DNA of 64,000 bases from Arthrobacter alpinus (GTDB lineage: Bacteria > Actinomycetota > Actinomycetes > Actinomycetales > Micrococcaceae): contig NZ_CP012677.1 in NCBI RefSeq assembly GCF_001294625.1, positions 2,666,001 through 2,730,000 of the forward strand. Reading direction: 5' to 3'. The translations under genes and the position numbers were made by a program. The notes below the pieces were generated by a model. That model saw only the letters and a list, made by a program, of their open reading frames with translations. It was not told the origin of the DNA and made no database searches. This document shows, one piece after another, positions 36,109-46,432 of this stretch; positions within the stretch are counted from its first letter, which is position 1, and each line of letters starts with the position of its first letter.

Positions 36109-37404
36109 TTACGTCCGCGCGAGGGCGTCGATATCCTCCAAGAAGTCCGCTGCCACGGCATCGCTGACGGTGGCTCGGGTGTCGGCAATGGTCTCCAGGT
36201 AGTCCGCTGTCACCGGGCCGCGGGGGCCGGCGGCGGGAGCGTGGCTGACGTCGTCGTACACGGCCTTTTCCAGGGCCCGCTGCGAGGCGCTGCGGGCGGC
36301 AAATTCGATATCCGCCGGGGAGAACCCGGAGCTGGCCGCGACCAACCCGGCCACATCCACCTCCTCCACCACCGTCTCCGGAATAAACCGGCGCCACATG
36401 GCGGTGCGGGCGTCGTCGTCCGGCAGGCCGATGGGAATGACGTAGTCAAAACGGCCGTGGCGCAGGAAGGCCGAATCCAGGGAGCGGATGAAGTTCGTGG
36501 CGCATACCAACAGTCGGCCGGGCTGGTCCCGGAATGCCGGAATGATCTTCAGAAGCTCGTTAGTTACTCCCTGCATGGGCGAGGGCGGCTCCCCCGAACG
36601 CTGCGAGGCGATCTCCTCAACCTCGTCAATGAACACCACGGCATGTTCGAGTTCGGCGATGTCCAGAAAGGTTTGGCGCAGGGCCCCGGCCAGGCCGCCG
36701 GGCTCCCCCGCCAACCGGGAGGGGAAGACTTCCACGAACGGCCATTCCAGGCGGGACGCCATGGCTTTGGCAAAGGTGGTCTTGCCGGTGCCGGGCGGGC
36801 CAAACAGCACGACAGCGCGTGGGGGCACCACACCGAATTCGTCGGCCAGGTCCGGCTCTGCCAGGGGCAGCACCAGACGCCGTTCCAGCAATTCCTTCTC
36901 GGCGGTCATACCTGCCACCCGGTCCCAGAGGTCGCGCGGAAGCAACCGTCCGCCCAGTTCGTCCAAGGCGCCCAGCTCGGCGCGCTGGACGGGGATGCGG
37001 CGTTCAAAATAGCGCAGGTTCTTTTTCACCACGAAGCCCCGGTTAGTGAACGCCTCCACGCGGGTCTCCGTTTCCGGCATGAGTGCAGAGAGCTTGTTCA
37101 ACCCGTGGGCCGCCATGCGGTTCTCGACGGCGGCCAGCAGCGAGGTGCCAATCCCGCGTCCGCGAAATTCCGGCAGGGTGGACAAAAACACGATCCAGCC
37201 CTGGTCGTGGGCGGCGCGCCCCACCGCAGCGCCAATCACTTGTTCGCCCTGGACAGCCACCACGGCATGGTCCTTCTCGCACGAGGCCAGCACCTCGGAC
37301 AGGTCATAGACCGGTTCCACTTTGGTGGCGCGCAGGGACTGCCAAAGTTGCAAGATCCCCTCCACATCCTGGGAATGAAAGTCCCGAATCTTCCATGACG
37401 TCAT
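36109..37404 (-). CDS. bifunctional GNAT acetyltransferase / AAA+ ATPase
   Basis: 431 aa with two domains. Residues 1-135 are a GNAT fold with the acetyl-CoA loop RGRGIGTS at 81-88. Residues 150-430 are an AAA+ ATPase with Walker A GPPGTGKT at 202-209, Walker B VVFIDE with D260 and E261, sensor-1 CATNF and the arginine-finger region RHGRFD at 315-320. SPADIEFAARSASQRALEKA is the lid. The ATPase resembles the FtsH/CDC48 clade. No partner gene is adjacent. How acetylation and ATP-driven remodelling are linked is not known to me. Confidence 0.88.
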   Translation of the reverse strand: MTSWKIRDFHSQDVEGILQLWQSLRATKVEPVYDLSEVLASCEKDHAVVAVQGEQVIGAAVGRAAHDQGWIVFLSTLPEFRGRGIGTSLLAAVENRMAAHGLNKLSALMPETETRVEAFTNRGFVVKKNLRYFERRIPVQRAELGALDELGGRLLPRDLWDRVAGMTAEKELLERRLVLPLAEPDLADEFGVVPPRAVVLFGPPGTGKTTFAKAMASRLEWPFVEVFPSRLAGEPGGLAGALRQTFLDIAELEHAVVFIDEVEEIASQRSGEPPSPMQGVTNELLKIIPAFRDQPGRLLVCATNFIRSLDSAFLRHGRFDYVIPIGLPDDDARTAMWRRFIPETVVEEVDVAGLVAASSGFSPADIEFAARSASQRALEKAVYDDVSHAPAAGPRGPVTADYLETIADTRATVSDAVAADFLEDIDALART

Positions 37405-37523
37405 TGTTTAGCGCTCCTCTGCGTTGCCGTGCTTCGCATCATGGCATGGCTGGGGCTCCACGTCGACAGCTGTCCACGCAGTGTTAGCCCGCACAGTGGC
37501 CGTTCGCTCAGTCTCATAGATTC

Positions 37524-37602
37524 TTTATGCGCACTGCCCGGGGTCGCACCCTGCGCAGCTTGGCCAGTGGCGCAAGAACCTCACCCGGACACTGCGCATA
37601 AA
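37524..37602. repeat. long-spaced inverted repeat
   Basis: TTTATGCGCACTGCCCGG at 37524-37541 and the reverse complement of 37585-37602 agree at 16 of 18 positions, with 43 bases between. It lies in the 216-base gap after the MFS gene and before the GNAT/AAA+ gene. It may be a transcription-end structure or a mobile-repeat relic. Confidence 0.45.
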
Positions 37603-37620
37603 CGCCGGATCCGCCGAGAG

Positions 37621-39030
37621 TTACCGGACCCGTACCGCTTCGCCGGCGTCGCGCGTCAACAGGGCCGCCTCGACCACCGGGTACAGCATGAGCAAACCCA
37701 GCACGGCGAACGTCCACTGGTAGGCGGTCACCGGCGGCGCACCGCCCAGCAGCGACTCGGACGCGCGCAGGATCAACGCGCCCACGGCCACGCCCAGGCA
37801 GGTGGCGATTTGGGCAATGGTGGAGGAGAGCGTGTTGGCCCCGGCCATGCGCGCCTGCGGCACATCGGCAAACTGCAGCGTGTTGTAGGCGCTGAACCCG
37901 ATGGAACGCAGCACACCGCTGGCAAACAGCACGGCGGCAATGACCGGCAGCGGTGTGGCCGGCCCCAGCAACGCACAGGCGCCCAGGACCAGGGCGCCGC
38001 CGGCATTGCTGAGCAGCAGCACCTTCTGGAACCCAAAGCGGCGGATGAGCGCAGACGTGGCCGGCTTGATCAGCACGTTCCCGGCAAACATGGCCATGGT
38101 CATCAGCCCGGCCCCAAACGCGTTCCAGCCAAAACCGAGCATGAACATCAGCGGCAGCAGGAACGGCACGGCGTTGATCACCAGGCGGTACAGGGCGCCG
38201 CCGCCGTTTCCTACGCGAAAGGTGCGGATGCCCAGGGCACGCAGGTCCAGCAGCGGGTGGCGGGAGCGCTTGAACCACCACAATGCGCCCGCACCGGCGC
38301 CCAGAGCCAGCAGCAGCCACAGCACGACGCCGGCCCAGGGCGCGGGTACCGAGCCCACCAGTTCCAGCACAATCACCAAAGCGGCCAAGGAAACGCCGCA
38401 GAGGATAAATCCTGTCCAGTCCGGCGGGGGAAGCTTGTGCGCCCTGATGTTCGGCACCACACGCAGGGCCACCATAAAGGCGATGATGCCCAGGGGGACG
38501 TTGATGAGAAAGATCCAGTGCCAGCTGGCGTAAGTGGTGAGCAGCCCGCCCAGTGCCGGGGCAATCACCGGTGCGATCAAGGCCGGCCAGGTCAGGTAGG
38601 CGATGGCTTCCAGGAATTCCTTTCGGTCCGCATCCCGGAGCACCACCAGCCGGCCCACCGGCACCATTAATGCCCCGCCCAGGCCCTGGAGCATGCGGGC
38701 GCCACACAGAAAGGCGAGGTTGGGGCTCAGTGCGCACAAAAGGGAAGCCACGGTGAAGATGGCGATGGCTGCGGTAAACACCCGACGGGCCCCGTAGCGT
38801 TCTGCCAGCCAGCCGCTGATGGGGATGCCCACGGCCAGCGTGATCAGATAACTGGTCATGGCCAGGTTGATGTCCACGGGCCGGACGCCGAGATCGTCGG
38901 CAATGCCTGCCGCCGCGGTGGCGATGATGGTCCCGTCGAGGATTTCCATGAAGTACGTCCCGGCAACCAACAGCGCAAGGACGCGGCTGAAGGACGGGGC
39001 CACGGCCGGCGTCGTACGGGTTCTGCTCAC
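37621..39030 (-). CDS. DHA2-type MFS drug transporter
   Basis: About 469 aa from the GTG at 39030, with some 14 membrane segments. Characteristic blocks are MEILDGTIIATAAAGIADDL (helix 1), ISGWLAERYGARRVF (loop 2-3), GARMLQGLGGALMVPVG and PALGGLLTTYASWHWIFLIN (helix 5 antiporter motif). The frame extends to 39294, but that region is cysteine-rich and not transporter-like. An ATG at 39072 is another possible start. It is divergent from the nitroreductase gene. Confidence 0.85.
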   Translation of the reverse strand: MSRTRTTPAVAPSFSRVLALLVAGTYFMEILDGTIIATAAAGIADDLGVRPVDINLAMTSYLITLAVGIPISGWLAERYGARRVFTAAIAIFTVASLLCALSPNLAFLCGARMLQGLGGALMVPVGRLVVLRDADRKEFLEAIAYLTWPALIAPVIAPALGGLLTTYASWHWIFLINVPLGIIAFMVALRVVPNIRAHKLPPPDWTGFILCGVSLAALVIVLELVGSVPAPWAGVVLWLLLALGAGAGALWWFKRSRHPLLDLRALGIRTFRVGNGGGALYRLVINAVPFLLPLMFMLGFGWNAFGAGLMTMAMFAGNVLIKPATSALIRRFGFQKVLLLSNAGGALVLGACALLGPATPLPVIAAVLFASGVLRSIGFSAYNTLQFADVPQARMAGANTLSSTIAQIATCLGVAVGALILRASESLLGGAPPVTAYQWTFAVLGLLMLYPVVEAALLTRDAGEAVRVR

Positions 39031-39151
39031 CGGCCAAGCGTAGCCACCCAGACGACAAGTGACACAACTCATACAGCCATGTGGAAACAATTCACACCAT
39101 TTCCACGCTATCCATCCACGAACACCTTCTTCGAAACAGAAAGCCGGACCC

Positions 39152-39781
39152 GTGAGCATTGACATCGCGCAGGAAATCAACGTGCAGGATGAATTGATCC
39201 TGGATGCACAGGCAACCGACGTGTTGTTCCTTGAGGCGCGCACCGCCAATAGCTGGGCAGACGGCGAGATCAGCGAGCAGACGCTGCAAGCCATCTACGC
39301 CCTGACCCGGATGGCCCCGACGGCCATGAACACCCAGCCGCTGCGCATTTCCTGGATCCGCTCCGCCGAAGCCCGCGCACGTCTGGTGGCGCACATGTCC
39401 GAGGGCAACCAGGCCAAGACGCTCACGGCCCCCCTGGTTGCCGTGCTCAGCTACGACACCGACTGGCACGAACTGATGCCCACCACGGCACCGCACGCCG
39501 CCGGCATGATTCCCACTTTTGCCGCCAACCATGCCCTGCGCCAGGGCATGGCGGCCAACAACGCACACATCCAGGCCGGATTCTTTATCATGGCAGCCCG
39601 TGCCGCAGGCCTGGCAGCCGGACCCATGGGCGGCTTTGACGCCTCAGGGATCGACGCCGAATTCAACTCCGGCACGCAGCGCAAAGCGTTCCTGGTGGTC
39701 AACCTGGGCCGGCCCAACGGTATTGTGGACCGCGATCGCCTGCACCGCCTCGAGTTCGACGCGGCTACGCAGACGCTCTAA
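39152..39781 (+). CDS. malonic semialdehyde reductase, RutE/HadB-like nitroreductase
   Basis: FMN-binding nitroreductase-fold protein of 209 aa. EARTANSWADGEISEQTLQ and MAPTAMNTQPLRISWIRS are the RutE/HadB N-terminal signatures, and AGPMGGFDASGID and FLVVNLGR follow near the end. In the Rut pathway the enzyme reduces malonic semialdehyde to 3-hydroxypropionate; no other rut gene is in the window, so it may serve general detoxification. The GTG at 39152 is chosen because the sequence upstream is not conserved-looking. Confidence 0.82.
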   Translation: MSIDIAQEINVQDELILDAQATDVLFLEARTANSWADGEISEQTLQAIYALTRMAPTAMNTQPLRISWIRSAEARARLVAHMSEGNQAKTLTAPLVAVLSYDTDWHELMPTTAPHAAGMIPTFAANHALRQGMAANNAHIQAGFFIMAARAAGLAAGPMGGFDASGIDAEFNSGTQRKAFLVVNLGRPNGIVDRDRLHRLEFDAATQTL

Positions 39782-40354
39782 GCGGCTGAGCCGGTGCAGC
39801 TCACGGCGAGGTGGAACAGATCGAAGCCGCAGGCGCGCCAGCCAGCCTGTCCTTGGTCCATGCGATCAGATCCCCGCCCGCGCAGGTCCTGTGCCACCTC
39901 GAGCGGGTACGGGATGGGCTAACTCGGCGTGTTCTTGCGCAATCTCTGGCCAAGGGTCCCGTGGCTGGGTGCTTGGCAACGGTGGTTTTGTCCTTCTCGA
40001 TGGCTATGTTGGGCATATTTTCCGCCGGTCCAGAGCGCGCCTTGCCCGCCCTCGCGGCATCCGGCACATTGGCTGGCTTGATGAAGGTCTTTACGACGGC
40101 GTTGGCCAGCGCCGCTGAGGATGAGTGCCGCTGCCATGAAGACAGGAAGCACGGTAATGGTTCCACCCACCCAGAGCGTGACTCACCAAGGCGCCGGGGC
40201 CAGTAGGCCGGAGAGGGCGCGGGTTCCGGAGATGATTTTTGCGGCAAGCATGGGCTGCCCAGCATTCCCTAGATCTACTTGCCCAGCAGCATTCCCTGCC
40301 TCGTCTGAAATGGCCGGTCACCTCGGTCAATTTCGCCTTATTTGGTAGCGCGGT
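39782..40354. other. gene-free stretch of about 570 bases
   Basis: Open frames exist on both strands (for example 39811-40206 and 39801-40265) but none resembles a family I recognise, and their residue make-up is shadow-like. It may be degenerate coding DNA. Confidence 0.45.
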
Positions 40355-40561
40355 TCAGTGGCGCTTCGGTGCGCTTGTATGCTCGGAGTCTTGGAGTTCG
40401 GCAGAATCCGCCCCAACGGCGGCAACCTGCAAGCCATGACTCAGTTCTTCGGTGCGTTCCAAGGCGCGGCTACGTGCCGCGCCCATCATGAACATGATGA
40501 TCGCCAGCATGGCTACGAGCCAAAACACCACGATGATGGTGATGAGCAGCCAAAACGGCAT
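40355..40561 (-). CDS. small single-pass membrane protein
   Basis: 68 aa from the ATG at 40561, which has AAGGAG eight bases upstream. One hydrophobic segment at residues 3-27 (PFWLLITIIVVFWLVAMLAI) is followed by a charged cytoplasmic tail with Glu, Asp and Lys. Not recognised. The ribosome site and membrane segment make it a credible gene. Confidence 0.65.
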   Translation of the reverse strand: MPFWLLITIIVVFWLVAMLAIIMFMMGAARSRALERTEELSHGLQVAAVGADSAELQDSEHTSAPKRH

Positions 40562-40689
40562 TCGAATATCTCCTTGAACAACAACAAATGTATGAACCCC
40601 AGTTACCACAACTATACAGTTGCCGGTTGTGAGCCCCCTCAGCGCGCACTGTGAACATGCAGGGAGATCCGCATCACGCGCTCCTGGCC

Positions 40690-41697
<1,008 letters not shown>

Positions 41698-41730
41698 GGT
41701 CCGCCACTACCTGAAGGACTCTTGCGGCTG

Positions 41731-41949
41731 CTACTTCTTCCGGCCCCAGATAAAGTAGGCGATGGGCCCGGCAAAATTGATGAACGACGCCGCTACCCAC
41801 GCAGGCTTGGGACCGTTGACTTCCTGCGGCTTGCGTTGGGACAGGTCCCGCAGCGCAGCAAACTGAAGTGCGATCTGCGCGCACCCCGCAACGACAATCC
41901 TGGTCTTGGCTCGCTTGCTCAGCTCGTTCCAGTGTTTCTTGGCTGCCAT
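41731..41949 (-). CDS. PLDc_N-type small membrane protein
   Basis: 72 aa. The C-terminal two-thirds resembles the phospholipase D nuclease N-terminal (PLDc_N) domain, two hydrophobic segments in KTRIVVAGCAQIALQFAALR and WVAASFINFAGPIAYFIWGR. There is no phospholipase domain. AAGGAG lies upstream of the ATG. Function unknown. Confidence 0.75.
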   Translation of the reverse strand: MAAKKHWNELSKRAKTRIVVAGCAQIALQFAALRDLSQRKPQEVNGPKPAWVAASFINFAGPIAYFIWGRKK

Positions 41950-41988
41950 GACTGCTCCTTGAAGGTTGGCTGTGCGAACGGCCTCAGT

Positions 41989-42714
41989 CTAATGCTCCAC
42001 AGTGGATTCAAACACCCACGGCAGTGACGTGATCGTGAGTCGGTGGCGGGCACCGCGGCGTGCGGGCTGCGGGTAGTCCGCGTCGCCGCGCCACATGACA
42101 CCGGTGGGCGGCTCGGGGGTGGAGGGGATGGCGTCGTTCTTCACCTCTTGCGGCAAAAAGTGGCTTTCGTAGGAGAACGGCGTCGCCATCGCGGTCCGGG
42201 CCAGCGCGTCCCTGACTGTGGCGAATTTACCCAGGTGGTGCAGGGTGACCCAGGTGGGCGGCGCCAAGACCATGGCCCCGGCGGCGTGCCGGGCAAGGGC
42301 CTCTGCGGGAGTCAACCAGGCGTAGTGTTCATGTTCGCCGGGGTTCAACACCACCTCCGAAGTGGGGGCTTGCGCGATGGAGAACCAGGTGCGAAAACGG
42401 CGCGGAAGCCGTTGCATGGGTGTCCACAAGGAAAGCTGGACAAGGTCCTGGGCCTGGAGCTGCTGGCCCGTTTCCTCGGCCAACTCCCGCAGCCCGGCCA
42501 CCTGCGCCGCAGCGATGATATCCAGTTGCTGGCCGTCTGGACCGAGGCGGTCCATCGGATCCACCTTGCCACCGGGAAACACCCACGCTCCGGCGAAGGC
42601 ACTGCTGGCGCCCGGCCGCTCAAGCATCAACACCTCAAGACCGGCATTGCCGTCGCGCAGCAAAACCACCGTGCACGCATCTTCCAGCGGAGCCAGTGGC
42701 ACGTCATTTCCCAT
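41989..42714 (-). CDS. NUDIX hydrolase
   Basis: 241-aa hydrolase from the ATG at 42714. The Nudix region is WVFPGGKVD, an insertion of about 20 residues, then GLRELAEETGQQL, giving the REx2EE metal site in expanded form. This resembles NUDT19/RNA-pyrophosphohydrolase-like long Nudix proteins, some of which act on CoA. Substrate unknown. The frame upstream of the ATG runs into the tandem repeats and is not coding. Confidence 0.82.
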   Translation of the reverse strand: MGNDVPLAPLEDACTVVLLRDGNAGLEVLMLERPGASSAFAGAWVFPGGKVDPMDRLGPDGQQLDIIAAAQVAGLRELAEETGQQLQAQDLVQLSLWTPMQRLPRRFRTWFSIAQAPTSEVVLNPGEHEHYAWLTPAEALARHAAGAMVLAPPTWVTLHHLGKFATVRDALARTAMATPFSYESHFLPQEVKNDAIPSTPEPPTGVMWRGDADYPQPARRGARHRLTITSLPWVFESTVEH

Positions 42715-42740
42715 GGGCCAACCATAGTCCCCACTGGCCC

Positions 42741-43007
42741 CCTCACCTCGTACCTCGGCCAAGGAACCCTGCCAGCGTGGCCCCACCCACCGACACCCTC
42801 ACCTCGTACCTCGGCCAAGGAACCCTGCCAGCGTGGCCCCACCCACCGACACCCTCACCTCGTACCTCGGCCAAGGAACCCTGCCAGCGTGGCCCCACCC
42901 ACCGACACCCTCACCTCGTACCTCGGCCAAGGAACCCTGCCAGCGTGGCCCCACCCACCGACACCCTCACCTCGTACCTCGGCCAAGGAACCCTGCCAGC
43001 GTGGCCC
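42741..43007. repeat. 56-bp tandem repeat, five copies
   Basis: The unit beginning CCTCACCTCGTACCTCGGCC occurs at 42741, 42797, 42853, 42909 and 42965, a constant 56-base period, with the last copy cut after 43 bases. The copies look identical. Each holds the near-palindrome CCTCGGCCAAGG. 56 is not a multiple of three, and there are no unique spacers, so it is neither coding nor a CRISPR array. It fills the gap between the NUDIX and TetR genes. Confidence 0.95.
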
Positions 43008-43057
43008 TGGAGAAATAGTCATTGCCCCTGGCTATACACGCGAGTAGTCTACAATCC

Positions 43058-43732
43058 ATGAGTACAGCACCAGAGGATCTGACGGGCCGGGCACGGCTGC
43101 GGGACGCCGCCATCGAGTGCTTCGCAGCGGGCGGTTTTGGCGAGTCGCTGCGGGCCATTGCCGCACGGGCAGGCGTCAGCGCGGGCTTGGTACGCCATCA
43201 TTTCGGGTCCAAGGAAATGTTGCGCGCCGAATGCGACGCCACCGTCCTGGCCCGCTACACCAAGCTGAAGACGGAGAGTCTGAACTCGGACCCCAAGCAG
43301 CTGTTCGCGCAGTTCCCGGCCTCCAACGAGGCTGGGATCCTGCTGGTGTACATTTTGCGCAGCGTCCGTGAGGGCGGAGCGGCAGGGCGGGAGTTCATCG
43401 AGCAAATGGTTGCCGAAGCCCTTGGATTTACCCGAGACGCCGTGGCGCGGGGGCTGGTTGTCCCCAGTCGCGATGAGGAAGCCCGCGTCCGTTACCTCAC
43501 CTATCAAGGGATCGGTGCGCTCGTGGTCAGGCTCGCCATGAACCCGGATACGCCACTGGATGATTTCCAGGCAGTCATGGGGCAGTTCTACACCGATTCC
43601 ATGCTGCCCACCCTTGAACTGTATACGGAGGGCCTGTTCACCGACAGGACCTACCTCGAGCAGTACCTCGAATACGTTGCAGCCACCAACAACCCGCCCG
43701 CGGGCCTCGCGGGAGAACCGTTGTCACTGTAA
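43058..43732 (+). CDS. TetR-family regulator of an ABC exporter
   Basis: 224-aa TetR regulator. HTH: RDAAIECFAAGGFGESLRAI and AARAGVSAGLVRHHFGSKEM. The effector domain resembles those of multidrug-exporter repressors. A TAGTCT box ends eight bases before the ATG at 43058, and no Shine-Dalgarno is seen. It is the first gene of a TetR-ATPase-permease set, spaced ten bases from the ATPase, so it probably represses its own operon. Confidence 0.88.
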   Translation: MSTAPEDLTGRARLRDAAIECFAAGGFGESLRAIAARAGVSAGLVRHHFGSKEMLRAECDATVLARYTKLKTESLNSDPKQLFAQFPASNEAGILLVYILRSVREGGAAGREFIEQMVAEALGFTRDAVARGLVVPSRDEEARVRYLTYQGIGALVVRLAMNPDTPLDDFQAVMGQFYTDSMLPTLELYTEGLFTDRTYLEQYLEYVAATNNPPAGLAGEPLSL

Positions 43733-43741
43733 GGAAGAACC

Positions 43742-44695
43742 ATGTCACCCACTACTGCGGCCATCGAGGTCGCCGGTCTGCGCAAACGATTCGGGCGGAC
43801 CACCGCACTGGACGGCTTGGACCTGATCGTGGACCAGGGAACCGTTGCAGGATTCCTCGGGCCCAACGGATCGGGCAAGTCAACCACCATCCGCATCCTG
43901 CTGGGACTGCTCAGGAACGACGGCGGCACCGCACGCCTGCTTGGAGGAGACCCCTGGGGTGACGCCGTGGACCTCCACCGGCGGATTGCCTACGTGCCTG
44001 GTGAGGTCAGTCTCTGGCCCAACCTGACGGGCGGGCAGGCCATCGACATCCTCTCCCGGCTGCGCGGTGGCGTGAACAACGCCAAGCGGGACGCCCTGCT
44101 GGAAAGCTTCAACCTGGACCCTAGCAAGAGGGCCCGCAGCTACTCCAAGGGAAACCGGCAAAAGGTGGCCCTCGTGGCTGCTCTGGCCTCCGACGCGGAG
44201 CTCTTGATTCTTGACGAGCCGACGTCGGGCCTAGACCCGCTGATGGAGGAAGTCTTCACCGACTGCATTCGCGAGGTCAAGGCAGCTGGGCGCAGCGTCC
44301 TGCTCTCCAGCCACATCTTTGCCGAGGTTGAGAAGCTGTGCGACACCGTAACGATCATCCGGGACGGACAGACCGTTGAGGCGGGCCAGCTGGAGGAGCT
44401 TCGCCATCTGCACCGGACCGTGGTTTCGGTGGTGCTGGACCGTGACGCCAAAGTGCTTTCCGTCGTCGCGGGTGTGAACGACCTCGTCACGGACGGAAGC
44501 AGAGCCACCTTCACCGTGGGTGAGGCAGAGCTTGGCGGGGTGCTGACGGCCGTCTCTGCCTATGCTCCCCATTCCCTGGTTGCCAGCCCACCATCCTTGG
44601 AGGATTTGTTCCTGCGCCACTATGGCGGGGTGGGCAAGCGCGACACGACCTCGGCCCAGCAGGCTGCGACAGCGCAGAAGGCGGGTGCGCTATGA
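43742..44695 (+). CDS. ABC transporter ATP-binding protein
   Basis: Exporter-type ATPase of 317 aa. Walker A GPNGSGKST at 40-48, signature YSKGNRQ at 134-140 (replacing LSGGQ), Walker B LLILDEPTSGLD at 154-165. A C-terminal accessory domain of about 90 residues follows, as in drug and lantibiotic exporters. AAGGAAG precedes the ATG, and the stop overlaps the permease start (ATGA). Confidence 0.92.
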   Translation: MSPTTAAIEVAGLRKRFGRTTALDGLDLIVDQGTVAGFLGPNGSGKSTTIRILLGLLRNDGGTARLLGGDPWGDAVDLHRRIAYVPGEVSLWPNLTGGQAIDILSRLRGGVNNAKRDALLESFNLDPSKRARSYSKGNRQKVALVAALASDAELLILDEPTSGLDPLMEEVFTDCIREVKAAGRSVLLSSHIFAEVEKLCDTVTIIRDGQTVEAGQLEELRHLHRTVVSVVLDRDAKVLSVVAGVNDLVTDGSRATFTVGEAELGGVLTAVSAYAPHSLVASPPSLEDLFLRHYGGVGKRDTTSAQQAATAQKAGAL

Positions 44696-46332
44696 GCGTC
44701 GCAGCTGCCCCGGCCCGTGCCGCCTCACGGAGCACGTCGCGGTCGGGGATCATGACGGGCTTTTGGATCAGCGTGCGGTTCATCCTGCGCCGCAATTGGC
44801 TACGGCTGGTCATTTGGGCGGCCGTGCTGGCCGTCATGATTCCCGTGGTCTACGATTCCCAGCAGCAGGCCTTCCCCACCCAGGCTGCCCGCAACGCCTA
44901 TGCCCAGGTGGCGAACACCCCGGCCGTCGCGGCCATGACGGGCCTGCCCTACGCGGCAGGTTCATTGGGCGGAATCCTGGTCATCAAGATCTGGATGACG
45001 CTGGCTGTGGCCCTGGGCTTTGCCTCGATCTTCTTAGTGACCCGCAACGGCCGGGCGGACGAGGAGTCCGGGCGGACCGAGCTGCTACGCTCCTCGGCGA
45101 TGGGCCGTCACGCCTACAGCATGGCCAACTATGCGGTGGTGGGAGGCCTGAGCGTTGTGAGCGGTGCGCTGATTTCACTGCTGTGTCTGGCCGAAACGCT
45201 GCCCACGGCCGGCTCGCTGGTCATGGGTGCCTCAATCGCCGGAACAGGGTTGGCGTTCGTGGGCATTGCCGTGATCTGCGGGCAGCTCAGTTCAACCAGC
45301 CGCGGGGCCAACTCGCTGGCCGTCGCCATCCTGGCCGTATTCTATTTCATCCGGGCCGCAGCTGACCTTCAGGCGAATGGCGGCAACGTGAACGTCATCA
45401 GCTGGTTCTCACCGATCGGCTGGGCACAGAACATGCGCCCCTTCGGCCAGAACACCTGGTGGCCGCTACTGGCACTCCTCGGGCTAGCCGTGGCAGGCTG
45501 CGCCCTGGCCCTCCGCATTGAAACACGCCGGGACCTAGGCATGGGCATACTGCCCGAACGCCGGGGCAAGGCCCGGGCGAGCGAGTTCCTGATGCACCCT
45601 GTGGGGCTGGTCCTTCGCCTGCAGCGGGCGCCACTGATTGGCTGGATGGTCGGAGCCGTGGTGGCCGGGTTGTTCTTCGGCACCGTGGCAAAGGCCATGA
45701 CCACGGTCCTGGAACCGTCGAACGCCTTCGCCAAAGCGTTCGTGGGCGAATCCTCCAACATGCTCGACGGCATTCTGGGGGTCTTCGTGTTGTTTACCGC
45801 CATGCTGGCCGGGGCCTTCGCCGTCCAATGCATCACCGGCGCCCGCACAGAGGAGGCCGAAGGCAGGCTAGAGTCACAGCTGGCCGGGGCCTTGTCCCGG
45901 TCCACCTGGCTGTGGGCCAATGTGCTGGTTTCCGCCGTGGGGTCCGCGCTGATGCTGTTGCTGGGCGGCTACCTCACGGGAGTCTCCTCCAACGGGGCAG
46001 CCACGGGTTCCCAACTGGCCGGGGCGGCGTTCGCCTACTGGCCGGCCGTCTTGCTCATGATGGGCGTGCCGTTGTTCCTCCAGGGCTTCGCGCCCCGCCT
46101 CAGCGCCAGCCTGGGCTGGGCCGTATACGGGATTTCCGTGGTGGTAGCCATGTTTGGCGGACTATTCTCGCTGTCCGAATCGGTCATTGCGGCCACCCCG
46201 TACGGTGCGGTCCCCCGGCTGATGACGGAGAACTTCACGGCCCTACCCATCCTGGTGCTGTCCGCCATCGCGCTGGCCCTCGGCGTACTTGGGTTCTGGC
46301 GGTTCAGCAACCGTGACATCATCCCGGAGTAG
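44692..46332 (+). CDS. ABC-2-type exporter permease
   Basis: 546-aa membrane protein with about 12 hydrophobic segments, the double-length permease seen in actinobacterial exporters of polyketide and other antibiotics. GRADEESGRTELLRSSAMGR and ARTEEAEGRLESQLAGALSR are the two family-typical cytoplasmic EExxGR loops, one per half. Translationally coupled to the ATPase gene. Confidence 0.88.
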   Translation: MSVAAAPARAASRSTSRSGIMTGFWISVRFILRRNWLRLVIWAAVLAVMIPVVYDSQQQAFPTQAARNAYAQVANTPAVAAMTGLPYAAGSLGGILVIKIWMTLAVALGFASIFLVTRNGRADEESGRTELLRSSAMGRHAYSMANYAVVGGLSVVSGALISLLCLAETLPTAGSLVMGASIAGTGLAFVGIAVICGQLSSTSRGANSLAVAILAVFYFIRAAADLQANGGNVNVISWFSPIGWAQNMRPFGQNTWWPLLALLGLAVAGCALALRIETRRDLGMGILPERRGKARASEFLMHPVGLVLRLQRAPLIGWMVGAVVAGLFFGTVAKAMTTVLEPSNAFAKAFVGESSNMLDGILGVFVLFTAMLAGAFAVQCITGARTEEAEGRLESQLAGALSRSTWLWANVLVSAVGSALMLLLGGYLTGVSSNGAATGSQLAGAAFAYWPAVLLMMGVPLFLQGFAPRLSASLGWAVYGISVVVAMFGGLFSLSESVIAATPYGAVPRLMTENFTALPILVLSAIALALGVLGFWRFSNRDIIPE

Positions 46333-46432
46333 GCTGCCGGGCACCTTGCACGGGCAGTCGGGCGGAGCGCAGGAAACGGGCATAGCCAATAAAGTACATC
46401 CACCATTGAAGCGCAGCAATGAAGGAGGAACC

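Noticed and set aside
36109..37398. 459-codon plus-strand frame opposite the GNAT/AAA+ gene
   Set aside because: Antisense shadow; the minus strand carries all the AAA+ and GNAT motifs.
39801..40265. Minus-strand 154-codon frame in the 39.8-40.4 kb gap
   Set aside because: No recognisable motif, overlapping frames on the other strand, no convincing ribosome site.
42741..43007. CRISPR array
   Set aside because: Units are directly abutting and appear identical with no unique spacers, and no cas genes are present.
42043..43061. Long plus-strand reading frames through the tandem repeats (up to 334 codons)
   Set aside because: They run antisense to the NUDIX gene and through 56-bp repeats in more than one frame; no family resemblance.
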